Part shown: positions 23,810 to 42,256 of the stretch, piece after piece | How positions within the stretch are numbered: the first letter of the stretch is position 1 | How the letters are laid out: each line of letters starts with the position of its first letter | The notes under the pieces: generated by a model | Databases searched by the model: none | What the model was told of the DNA's origin: nothing | The model's input: only the letters and a program-made list of their open reading frames with translations | Position numbers and translations under genes: made by a program | NCBI RefSeq assembly: GCF_003073045.1 | Contig: NC_037597.1 | Location: 11,629,217-11,693,216, forward strand | Length of the DNA: 64,000 bases | Source: Pomacea canaliculata | Taxonomy: Eukaryota > Mollusca > Gastropoda > Architaenioglossa > Ampullariidae | Reading direction: 5' to 3'

Positions 23810-24899
23810 AAATATGTTAACTGCATTCCAAATAAACACAGAATTTCTTTAAGGAGAACAAAATTAAGAATGAAAATTTCTTCTCCATCTCTCACTGGCT
23901 CACACACACATTCACAGACTGCTACATGTATTAATAGTCAATTTGCATTTTATTTAGTAATCTTTCACTCATCAAGCAGTCTTAAACTTCTCCTTCTGGA
24001 GCCAATTTGAAATTTTAGTCACATCTATAATTGTGATTCATGATGACATTTGTGAAATACTACAAGACTATGCATATTCTGCTTCATCATCTCTTACAAG
24101 AACTTAATCACTATAGTGTAACAGAATTTATAAATTGTTTGAGGTACACTTGATTTAAGCTATTTAACAGACAGTCTTTGTTCTTTATTCACAAGTCTGC
24201 TACAAATCATATCCTTCATACAGTTCATGAGCACAGCAACTCTTATGATTGGTAAAACATAATTATATTAAAAAAACACCAACTGTGCGTTCAATGGTAT
24301 CATTTAATAGTGGAATGTCTTTATCTGATTTATATAAATAACACAACCAAAGATTTTTTACAAATTAGTAAATATGGAAAATCAAAAAGGAAAACAATAC
24401 AAAGAACAATAAAACTTTTAGAAAATCATATCAAATTTTAGAAAAACCTAAGAACATATTGTGGCACACTAAATCCAAACTGATCTTCCTTTGTGGTGGC
24501 ATATAAGAGTGGTATGCTCATGAAAAACACAGACATTGCAGATTCTCTGCCAGCCAAATGTAAGAACTCTTTCTAAGCTCTAGTTAACTCTTTTCAAAAC
24601 TTTAGGAGGAAAGGACCTCTACATTCAGATTACACCTGGCACAGTGATGACAAAAATATTAACACATTAAAAATATTAATCAATACCAACATTTAATCAA
24701 TTCCGTCCTAAGCTATACCTGCCCTGTATTCTACAAAAGTATATAAATGCCCTTTTAACAAATCATTTAAGGTGCTCTACTTTTGCAATCTTACATCCTC
24801 AAGCTTTTACATTTATTCACTTACTGTGGGAAATCTCAAATATTCATCGCATTTTAAAACTGCATAACCCATTCCTAATTTTGCATCATTGTTGGGATT
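23810..24899. other. AT-rich 3' flank of the HRC-like gene
   Basis: No coding signature. TTTATT at 24812-24817 is a plausible minus-strand poly(A) signal about 85 bp past the stop codon of the gene at 24900-27354. Confidence 0.45.
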
Positions 24900-27354
24900 T
24901 TATAGTTCATCCTTCTTCTTCTCAATCCAGGTTTTAACGGACTCAATGTCACCATCAACTTCTTCTCTGTTGAATGAAGGAAGAGCACTGCAACCAAACC
25001 AACAGTACTGTAATGTAAATAATATGTGCCATAAATACATTTAATTGGCTAAAAGCTCTAGAACTATAACAGCAATAGCATTCTGGTTATTAATAAAGAA
25101 TAATAAATCAGATTGCTATAATTCTTTTCCCTGCTTTATAGAAGACTCAATACGCTTTACACAAAGAAAAACAAAGTAAATACAGACACAAAATGCACAA
25201 ACACATGAGCAAATACACAGAATAATATTAACAGTGATCATTACAAGGCAGAAAAACAGAATCATGCCCTAAAAGCATGTCACAACAACAGAGCATCAAG
25301 AAAGGATAACAGTGAGGTTGGTATCATGACTAGGCAGGAAAAGGTAAGTCTGCAGTTGTGTTTTCAATGATAAAAATAACACCATTTGCAGCTGACCCTG
25401 CATAAGACTGAACAGTTAGAGTGTGGACAACTTTAGATGTTGAGTACGAGCATTCATTTCTGTCCTAACAGCAATGGCAACAAAGTTGACAAGGATCAGA
25501 GTTGTCCGTTTTTGAGGTATACATCTGTCAAAGATGCATTGACACAATAGCAGTAAGAAAATGCAGGAAGAAGTATCAGACATGATTCATGTTGATTTAA
25601 GGAGGAACCGAATGGGGGAGGGGGGGAGAGCAGCAAAAGAAAAATGGTCCATAAATAAGTGATGAGAATTAATCATGTAGAAAATGAAAGCCCAGAACAT
25701 AAAACAATGATAACCAAAGGAAGATGTGGCTTTTCACAAAGGCAGAGACAGTGGTGAGTGCTGACCAGAAAAATGAAGAAAGAATAAAAATGAATGCACC
25801 CTTGATAAATTTCTTTATGTTTCGATGCATTAGTGTGACACCAAATCAGCTATGGGAGCTTAAGCGCTTATGGGCTGTGAGAAAGTATGACCCAAATACC
25901 AACAGTGCAGTGTTATAAGTAATGATTTAAAACAATTTATTGTAACATTTTCCAGTACTTTACAAGATTTCTGTTTCTCTAGACTTATAATTGTAACATT
26001 ATTTTTGTCATTATCATTCTTAACACATATTTTGTAATACAATAAAAGAAAACTATCTTCAGTTAGAACTGAGCATATATGAATGAACATGTCTATATAT
26101 GAAGGTAGGTAAACTTACTTGACTATAGCAGAAGACACTGTATCAATGATGCTTCCTGTAAAAGTATTGACCATACTTTGAGGTTCACAATATTAGCAAT
26201 TTAGCCAAATATCTAACATAATTGCATAAGGGACTAAATTACACAGGGAAGTGAATTATGTCCAGTCTACTCATGCTGATCTCCTGTATGTGCTCTGAAT
26301 TAGATAAGACAAATGTATATACTACCCTAGTCCTTTCTCCTATCACCTTACACAGTAACCCTCAATAAAGCTTTAAAGGCTGGCTTTTATGGTAACAAAA
26401 TATAATAAAACTTCTTCCAATGTTAAACAAATTTGAAAGATTAAATTAATAAAGTTAACGGTTCTTATGATCTGCCAGATTACCTGCTTTTTTAAAAATA
26501 AAACTTTGTGTTTGACTATTGTTTATTTGTTGCAGAGGACAAATTGTACTTCGCATTGAATAATCTATTTATATAATACACATACCAGGTTTGCAGATTG
26601 TATCACAGAAAGCAGAGCACAAATAGCAAAACTTGCAGTACTGAAAAAAATAAACCAAACGAATTGAGCAATTCTTGAGAATATTAATGGTACTACATGA
26701 CCAAGTTGCATACAAGATTTTTTTAACACTGTTTATCTTTTGATAGGCTTTGCATACATTTTTTAAGCAAGGCTATTAATTTTAGCTCATCTTGGGAAAA
26801 AAAGGGCAGATTTAAATGAAAAAACTAAAAAAAAAATCTTTACACATATATATATATACCATGCACGCTGGCTAAATGCACTTCAGGTCTGAGAAATTGT
26901 TATTTGAAAAAAAAAATTACCTTGCACATTTTACAGTTTGGCTTGGACTGACTGGTTTCACATGGGCAGTCGTGGTCGCAAAGTTTGCAGAACTGGAAGC
27001 AAAATCAGAAAGAGATTTCTTTCTGACTAGGTTTCATTCCTCTAGACTCTGATATATTATCTCCACTCTTGTGATCAATTATCGCTCATTCAAAACACAT
27101 GCTATAAAATGCGTTTATGTCAATGTTTCACTTACTCAGCTTTCCTTATAAGAGGTTACAAAGTCTGTCTAATATCTAAGCTCAATATCCTTGTAACTCA
27201 CCTTGCAATAGGTACAATATCCACACAACGATCCCTTCGCATAACCGACTTCTTGTTCTGAAATATTTCCATCGTTGCTATCATCTGAAGCTTTGACGAA
27301 TAATCCTACTGTCAATAAAATTAACAAAATTACGGAATTCTGAAAGTAATGCAT
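24900..27354 (-). CDS. HRC-like cysteine-rich ER-luminal protein with KDEL tail
   Basis: Five exons: 27202-27354, 26921-26992, 26586-26640, 26119-26155, 24900-24987. Total 405 nt, 134 residues. ATG at 27354 gives a signal peptide (residues 1 to about 22, core SVILLILLTVGLF), then a short acidic stretch (DDSNDG), a cysteine-rich region of CxxC units at about 45-92 (CGYCTYCK, CKLCDHDCPC, CKMCKYCKFCYLC), the segment FCDTICKPGSIIDTVSSAIV, and a C-terminal KKKDEL. The CxxC block followed by C-x3-C-xPGS resembles the C-terminal end of sarcoplasmic reticulum histidine-rich calcium-binding protein (HRC), recalled and not searched. The His/Glu repeats of vertebrate HRC are absent. Signal peptide plus KDEL place it in the ER lumen; Ca2+ or metal/redox function is inference. 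Confidence 0.82.
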
Positions 27355-28152
27355 TTCTGTCGATGCAAAATGAACGTTAATCCTTGAACAAGTTAGATTA
27401 GGTACTTCCTTCCCAACCACGAATCGTTAATGCACACGGCAAGCAGACGCGGTGAGTTCTTTCCTACCCGCGCAAGGTGAAGAGCATCACACAGGAAGAC
27501 AACTGTGAGTTTTTGTATTTCTCACAAAGACTGTGGACACAAGTTATAGAAGTGTGTGGCTTCGGGTGCTGACAAGACGTATTTCATGGCAGGCACAGTC
27601 TTTAAAAGCTTGCTTCTCAGAGACATAGTACTGAGCCTTCCGAAATATCAATGGTTGTTGAATGGAGCTGGTAATGAAGCAAAACAGAAACTTCAAAAGA
27701 AGTTAATTTGTTGTTTTACAGATCGTCAAAATAAATTTATCACAACATATTTATATCCCCTCCACCAAGTAGACTTTTACACAATCATGGTAGGCTAACA
27801 TCTACGTTCATGCGTGTTCAGAAGTCCCATAGCCGAAACATCAAAGTACAGTCTCTTTCTGTTGGTCATGCTTGCAGGTACACGTACAGGATCGGCGGCC
27901 CGATGGGAGTTCAAACTCTCGCGACAGGATCGACATGCATGACTGTCATCACATAGACTTGCAGAAACTTTCAAAAGTGTCTGCCTCTTAAACGGTCTAA
28001 AAAGGTTGGCATTTTTAACAAGGGGTTCTTACCAGTTGATCGTGTCTGAAACATGAAGAACATGCATATTCCAGACTAAAGAGAAATATTCAAAATAGAT
28101 ACAGCAGATATATATTGAAGAGGTATAGAAGAGCGTGATCTGATAGTCCATA

Positions 28153-28285
28153 CAGTGGTGCCCAACCTTTTCTCGCTCGCACTGGACATGATATAAAATC
28201 CCAAGGGCCAGAATCATATTATATTAAAAATGAAATTATGTTGTATTTGGTCAAAATGATGAGGACCCCAGGTTGAGCATCCCTA
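28153..28285. mobile_element. short hAT-like MITE remnant
   Basis: Starts CAGTGGTGCCCAACCTTTTC and ends CAGGTTGAGCATCCCTA, the common hAT terminal pattern CAGTGGTBCYCAACCT and its inverse. 133 bp. The flanks TAGTCCAT and TAGTCTAG agree at only the first bases, so the target duplication is decayed or the end is off by a base. Confidence 0.65.
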
Positions 28286-28317
28286 TAGTCTAGTCAATGA
28301 AAGAAAATGCTATAGAG

Positions 28318-28450
28318 CAGTGGTTCTTAACCGGGGTTCAATCGAACCCTCCCAGCTTGCAAGGGCTTTGGGTGTTTGAACGGCCCCTATAGGGAAGTGA
28401 GACTTTGGGATGGGAAGCGTGTAATTCGATCCTAAACTGACGCGTCCATC
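28318..28450. mobile_element. hAT-like 5' end fragment
   Basis: CAGTGGTTCTTAACCGGGGT opens a segment of the same general hAT terminal style, about 30 bp from the preceding MITE. I could not find its other end, so the right boundary is arbitrary. Confidence 0.4.
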
Positions 28451-29929
28451 GCGCTTTTTTTCTTCAGCCGCGCTCGATTTGGTAGCCACGTGATCGTGTC
28501 GCATCCTTCCACCCGCTGTTTCCCTCCCTCCCTCCCCCGTCTGTTTTCCATCGCCGCGTGTACCTCAAGGTACGTGCGGGTCATAGATAGGTCACACCGG
28601 CCGGCGCGCGGACATTTTGAACTGTACGTCCATCTTCAAGTGAAACACCGCCGATTTCTGAAGTAAGTCTTAATAAAGTTAAGTGAAAGATGCCATTAAA
28701 ACAACTGTACTTTATAACAGTGGATAGTCATGAATAATTTATGATCATATATAAGTATTGTAGTGCTTTTTGTGAAATGTTTCACGTGTTGTACCCGGCA
28801 GGTCTCACACATACTACATCGCTAGCAACTCGCTTTTACATGACGCTGTTTTCTATATGTGCTGTAAATAATTTAAATGGTTTAACCATATCCTTCTTGT
28901 TTTAAATAATCAAATTGCTTAATCGTATCTCTTGCCTACTAATTGCACGTATTTACTAATTACAGAAACGAAATGTTGAGCGCGAATACGATTGCCGGAA
29001 GCAAGATGACAGTGCATGATGGGTTCAAATTAACTAGTCAAGAGGTAAAGCACACTGCACACACACACAATCTCTCGTATTATTGATGATTAACTTCGAA
29101 GTTGAAATCTATGACATGATTGAAATTCGTCGTCTGCTTTCTCAATAACAGTGGTGCGGCGATTACCAAACGTTTGTCTCCGTCTTGGTGCATTCTGGGG
29201 GAAAAGCAACGAGACAATCACATTGCTTTCTGAACAACTAAAATTTTGGAAAATTAATGCAAAGCAAAAGAAAGAATTTTATTTTTGTACTTATACACTT
29301 TGAAATTAAAACAAAATGTATGAAATCCAAAGCTATGCAATGAACTTTGTCAAAGTCTGTCATTTTTCTAACAATCACTTATCTGATCACATATATTTTC
29401 TTTGTCCTTAAAATGCTGCATGCCATTTTTTCAGTTTATTTTACATGATTTACAAAAAGAACTAATTATAACAATCTTTAATTGCAGATCACACCGACTG
29501 TAGGTCTGGCTCAGTGAATTTTACCAGTAAGTTTATTTTGTCTCCCTCTATGATTTCATGAGGATCACTATACAAGCACAGGTTTTGTGTTTTTAACGGT
29601 GTACATGCACATCCTTATTATATCCATCTAAACATTTTCTGTTAATTATTGCCGTTAGCGCCCCCAGTTCACAGTTAGAACTATATATATATTGTGTACA
29701 AAATCAAGTTATACTTTTAATGTTGTTATCATTAAAAGCAGTCGAATATGCAAGTCAATTAGTCTGCCAGTTACACATTAGTAATAAATTTGATAATAAC
29801 TGTAAGTTGGTCATAACGATTGGTCGCTGTATATGTGAACAAACAAAAAATTGTTTTCCTTTTGATCGCATAGTCTCTTCGCGCCGTATGTGCTTAGTGA
29901 TCCGACTGATATATTACTTCTTCGCGTGT
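28451..29929. other. intergenic, no gene recognised
   Basis: Mixed GC-rich (28490-28620) and AT-rich DNA. No exon with family resemblance on either strand. Confidence 0.45.
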
Positions 29930-30110
29930 GACGTCTGATCTGCTGTAGATAAGCCGTCTGAAAAATGACAATTATAAAGCCGTGTGTGATGAGAGTGCGT
30001 GCGCGTGTGGGAACTGATGAGCGATCGAGCGACGACGTCACTCCGCGCTCTCCATGAGGGCGAAGAGGGAGTGCAAGGGGAGAGCACTCGAGCAGCAGAG
30101 GATATTTGAC
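29930..30110 (+). promoter_or_regulatory. possible promoter/5'UTR region of the RDH gene
   Basis: CpG-rich island (GTGCGTGCGCGTG, GATCGAGCGACGACGTCACT) in otherwise AT-rich DNA, about 400-500 bp upstream of the first coding exon. CTTCATTTCAG at 30455-30465 is an acceptor just before the ATG, so a non-coding 5' exon must lie upstream. This island is the best candidate. Confidence 0.4.
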
Positions 30111-30476
30111 TTGTCTGACCTTAATACCATTCAACAACAACAAAGTGCAGAGAAAGGAACTTGCACACATGACTTTAAATACGCATACACCTAAACAATC
30201 TCATAAATGAAAACAGTTGCACGCGCGTAATCTTTATCTTGAAAATCACAGATCGCGCCAACGAGGAAATATATAGTTCGCGAAAAATTTAGATAAACCC
30301 ATATATAGGCTTCGAAGAAAAAAAAAAAAAAGTCCAAGGTGGCGAGACAGAGAAGCACGCAAAGTGGAATCGACGCCAAGTTAAACGAAAATTCTATTTA
30401 TTCTACGCAAAAAGCGTATGCATCTTCTCATACACTGATAGCAATTAATTATTTCTTCATTTCAGCTCCAAGTAAA

Positions 30477-33400
30477 ATGATAACCAGCTTTAAACTATCC
30501 TCCCTGGAGGAACTGCAGGAGATGGCAGCGTCAAAATCAACTTTTCTCCTGTCCATAGCTGCAGCGGGTAAATGAGATCTTAACCATTATATCACTGCAT
30601 ATAAGTATGAATACGTACAAAGACAATGGAGAAAGACTGAAGACGACAGGAGGTGATGTTTGTTTTTATTATTGTTGGTTACATGTAAACATTAGACCAA
30701 GAAATCTATACATTTTAAAATTGTCAAGGTTCATTTCATATTTCTGATAGATTGTAATCTACATTTTCTTTCCTTTACACTTTTTCCCATCTAGGTATTG
30801 GATATGTGATTATTAGAAAATTTGTTGCTGGAGGTAAATCCACTAGCCTTGCAAGGCTTGATGGAAAAACAGTTATAATCACAGGAGCCAATACAGGCAT
30901 TGGTAAAGAAACAGCTCGTGATCTGGCTTCAAGAGGTATAGTATTGCTGCAAACTACTACATACTCTTTTATATATATTTGTGACTTTGATCTTACTTTC
31001 TTGTAGGAAAGTTTAAATAATAGCTCAGTCATCTCATTCAATAATTAGATGGAATTGTTATTAAACAGTAACAGTGGAATGTAAAGTAGGGGAAGGAAAT
31101 AAATGCTGTTGTTAGTCTTTGTTCTATGAAAAGGATTCCTTTTGTTGTGAATAATCTTTGTTTGGTAAAAGCATGTAAAAAAAAACTTTTTATGTTGCAT
31201 AGTTTGTGAACTTTTCCATAAAGTGACTAGTTATTGTTTGGTATAAAGGTCATTGTCTTGCCTCAGCCTGCATTATTTAATTTGTTATATTCACAGGAGC
31301 TAATGTCATAATTGCATGCCGAAACAAGACAAAAGGCAAGCAAGCAGCTGATGATATCAAGCAATCAACTGGCAGGCCAGTGACATTACGACAGCTGGAT
31401 CTGTCATCTCTGACATCTGTTAGAAAGTTTGCAGCAGAAGTGAACCAGGAACTTGAGCACCTTGACATCTTGATTAATAATGCTGGTTTGTAACCTGTTT
31501 CTCAAGACTTACAGTTGTAATGTTACTTTAATCATTATCATCTTTCTGCAGTGGTTGGGTTAATGAGGTTTATTCTGCATCTTGTCATACTGCACTTAAC
31601 CCTTTTTTGGCTGCACTTCTTATAAAACGTTTTGCCATGTCTTTTCTTTACAGCTGTGGGTCCTTGTCCTTTCTCAAAGAGTGAAGATGGTTATGAGTTG
31701 CAGTTTGCCACAAATCAGCTGGGTCATTTTCTCTTGACTTTACTTCTGCTAGATCTTCTCCACAAGTCAGCACCAAGCCGTATCATTGTTGTGTCTGGAA
31801 AGGCATATGAATGTATGAATTCATTTTATTAAGGATTTTACGTACAATGGACTGCTGGCCGATGCATTTTCTGCCTTTACTTATAAGGCTTTTTGCAAAT
31901 CAGTTTGGTATCAATGCAAAGAGCAGATAATGTGAACTCTCAGGTTGACAGAAGTACAAAATTGCTGTTGTCTTTTCTGTTTGTTGGACCTAAGCATGTA
32001 GGGATGGGAAAGAGTGGATGTTGATAACTTTTGCCAAAAAAGAAAGAAGCAGGAAATTAACTAAGCAGCATGCTTATGGTAAATGTACTGTTGATATTAA
32101 AAACAGTTTGATTCCTCTTCAGCTTGCATTGTTTCCAGATGCTGGCTTTTAAAGAGCTTTCCAAGACCTAAGCACTTGTCATTTCATGAAAGACTATAAG
32201 AGTTGGTCTTGGCAGACTGCCAGCAGTCCAGTTAATTGTCGTCCATGATTGCATATTTCATTTAGAATAATAATGAGAAGTGGGAGGAGAAAGTACCATT
32301 GATTTTTTTTTTTTTTTTGGGGGGGGGGTTCTTTCTTCTTATATATAATAAGTGAGATAATGTGTGGGTTATCATTTATCTGTTTATGTCAATCTTTTTT
32401 TATACATACAAAAATTTTCATGTCATGGTTTGCTTTTCCAGATGGTGATCTTGATCTGGATAATCTGAATGGAAAGAAATCATATCACCAAATCACTGCT
32501 TACATTCAAAGCAAGATTGCCAACATAATGTTTGCTCTGGAACTTAGTGCTCTTCTTAAAGGTATGGAGAAAATTTTGCCTTTCTTGCTTAAGACATAGT
32601 TCAAAGGTCAGGGCATACACATATCTCTGTGGATGTTGCATCTTTTTCCCCATTTTATCTAGCACCTCCCCTACCACCCACCCCTAAAAGTCGGACTTCA
32701 TGACACTTCACCCCTAAAGTGTACATTAGTTTTTTCACGTAGCACTTTCCTATAAAATAAGCCCAACTTTATTTCTCATGAATATTTTTTTTAATAATTA
32801 ATCATGACATAATATGAAAGGCTCTGTTGCCAATTTGTTTTTTAATAAGCCAGCCAATATTGCAGATATCTCTTGAAATAATTTATAGACTACTTTTTAA
32901 GCCATGTTCATACAAACTGCAAAAATCTATACATCCAGATTTGAAGTTTTTAACCAAGCATCCAAGGCTGGAGGTATGCATTGGCAGTATGCATGTGATT
33001 CTCTTCTACTGAAATGCATGTTAGAGCAAACAGTCAAAACGATAATGTATATTTTATTTCCAGTTTGCTTTCACAGCCAGCTATGATGCAAATTAATGAT
33101 GGCAGTAGATAAATCGTCTTTTTGAAGAAAACATGATTTTCAATATTTGTTTTTTATTTCTTTTGCAAGAGAAAGGTGTGACTGTAAACGCTTTACATCC
33201 TGGTGTCATTCACTCAGAACTGGGGCGGCATTTGGATGGTGGGATGCCATGGCCATTTAGCTGTCTGTTTATTCGTCTGCTTGGTCTGATGAGCTGGCTG
33301 TTTTTTAAAACACCAAAGCAGGGAGCACAGACAACGGTACACTGTGCTGTTGCAGAAGAACTGGAGGATGTGACTGGCCAGTATTTTAGGTAAATCTAGG

Positions 33401-34256
33401 TGTCCGTGAAATTTGGTAGGCATTGATGTCTGTGCCTTCAGAATAATTTCTACTCTAAATAATATAGCTGTTGTATTACTAAGTGAACAAAAAAAATCAT
33501 CTTTGCTCAATCAAGTACAAGCATTAAATATATTATTCTGTTATTAACACATTCACCATATGGCATTAATTTTCTTACACACATTGCACTTTGAGGTATG
33601 TTGGATTGCATTTTATACCTACTAAAAATCAATAATTTAATGCAAACACCCCCATCCCACCAAAAAATAACACTGTAGAGAGAAATATTTTTGTAAACTG
33701 TAATTTATAAACCTTGTTTCTTTTTAATTTGCAAAACAGGTAGTTTTAATAGGGATTCTGGTAGGAAAGGTTGATTTACGCATATTTAGCTTTTGCCTAT
33801 GATATTGTTTATTGTGATTTAAAATTAAATGTTAAATTTTATAATCTTTACCTTTTTTTTTTTTTCATACAAACTGTGTTTTCAGGAAGTAAAGTGATTA
33901 CTTTCAAGGATTAAAGTCTAATGTCCTCACTGGAGAAGTTAAAATAACCCGATGTAAGGCTTGTTTATTTTGCCCTATTTCAGTTTCCTGCTTATTTTGG
34001 GGTCCCCCAACATTTCCTTACAGGCATGCCAAGATAATTTCAAGTGCACAGGCAATTCTGGAAACTTTAACATTAAACCTCTGTAGTGTAATACACAGCC
34101 ATTGGTTTATAGATTGCATGGTCTTTTCTCAGTGACTGTAAGCCCAAGCAACTAATGCCTCATGTATTGGATGTCAACAAGAGGAAGGAGCTTTGGAAGA
34201 AATGTGCAGAGATGGTGAAACTTACAGATGCAGAGCTGCCAAAATGTCTGCAGTAA
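30477..34256 (+). CDS. RDH13/14-like short-chain dehydrogenase with altered active site
   Basis: Seven coding exons: 30477-30567, 30795-30935, 31297-31485, 31654-31812, 32442-32561, 33170-33389, 34133-34256. Total 1044 nt, 347 residues, one open frame. Family reaction: NADP(H)-linked oxidation/reduction of retinoids or other lipid aldehydes, membrane-associated in ER or mitochondria. An N-terminal hydrophobic stretch (residues 22-37) is a likely membrane anchor. Rossmann motif TGANTGIG (60-67), cofactor-region CRNK (85-88), catalytic Asn161 (NQLGHF), Tyr214 and Lys218 (YIQSK), LHPG, the RDH14-like [15 protein letters not shown], and [12 protein letters not shown] near the end. Two motifs deviate: the catalytic Ser, 25 residues before Tyr214, is Gly189 ([10 protein letters not shown] versus VVSSKLYKYG), and NNAG is NNAA (138-141) because the codon spans the exon junction. 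Activity may therefore be reduced or changed. Similarity to RDH14 is strongest by eye; the one-to-one orthologue is not settled. Confidence 0.93.
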
Positions 34257-34710
34257 ATGTTTAAGTATCTGCTTTCTTTTTTCATAATTAGCATTAATTT
34301 GAACTGTTGTCTGCCTTTACATTGTGCAATATTCCAGTGTAATCATATTAGCTAACAAAGGCATGTATTCAAATTAATTTTTTTTTTCATTTATGTTATA
34401 CATCTAATGGCTCCTTTTCTAAGTGTTGTTAAAAGTAGGTTAAGATACTAAACAGGATATTCTGTATCTTTATTTTTCTCTATACACATGTATAATGGTA
34501 TTGTCAGGCCCACTTGCTTATTTGCTGCAACAGAAAGGGAAAGACTGATAAAAAGCTTTTATGTAAGAGGTTAATATTTTGATTTTGTGTAGATGTAATT
34601 TCAATATACAGCATATGTTTGCTAGAATTTACCATTTGTTTTGGACATGTTTGTGCTGGCACAAAATGCAAGAAGGTGAAAACTGTTTTTTAAGTTGTAC
34701 ATATCTTTTG

Positions 34711-34716
34711 AATAAA
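34711..34716 (+). terminator. candidate poly(A) signal of the RDH gene
   Basis: AATAAA about 455 bp past the stop codon. A second candidate lies near 35185 (GAAATAAAAAAA), so the 3' end is approximate. Confidence 0.5.
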
Positions 34717-35114
34717 CTGTTTTCTTTGAAAACTCATTTTGGAATAATATTTAGATCCTCTCCTATCAAGAAAAAAAAAAAGAAGAAAGAAAATCAAAAC
34801 ATATCTGGAAAATGTCAAAGGTTGATTGCTAAGAAATCTAGTTACCTGTGATCCTTACATCTCCAGCATTCTCTTTTATATCATGTATATGTACATATTA
34901 TTGCTAGTATGAGCACGATCTTGAATTGCCCCTGGGGATCAAAAGTTGTATCGTATACGGATGAATGACTGTAAAGAGCACAGTCACAAGGGAAAAAACT
35001 GTAATGTGTCATGAGATACCAACAGACTGGTATGGCCTGGAATAAGCATGTCTTACATTACACAAATTGATCTCAGATACAGTCTTGTGCAAACACAGAT
35101 GACTGTTTAACATA

Positions 35115-35120
35115 TTTATT
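35115..35120 (-). terminator. candidate poly(A) signal of PSMA6
   Basis: TTTATT on the plus strand (AATAAA on the minus), about 345 bp past the PSMA6 stop. With the plus-strand RDH signals nearby, the two 3' ends converge within a few hundred bp. Confidence 0.5.
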
Positions 35121-35463
35121 CAGCTAGTGTTCAGTACATCAGCACATAACAGCATGTAGAATGTAAAATATTTTCATGACATGAAATAAAAAAAAGAGAC
35201 AACCAAGGTATGGTGTAACTGTTTTCTGTGCTTGTCATAAAAGTTGCTTTCCTGTTTTTGAGAAAGAATTTATACAGAAATTCAGATTACGATCTCTAGG
35301 CTCATCAGTGACCACTTCATGAATGTCCACTGACTGTGAGCCAAACGGGCAAACATTACAGGATCAGAAGCAGCCTGTGCGCAATTTTCCACCAAAGAAA
35401 CAATGATGTGTATGACAGGTGAATAATGTGCAAACACTGAACATTATAAAAATGTCAAATTCC

Positions 35464-42256
<6,793 letters not shown>

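Noticed and set aside
27880-27960. A B-box-like GAGTTCAAACTC possibly marking a SINE.
   Set aside because: The short palindrome explains it, and no A box or 3' tail was found.
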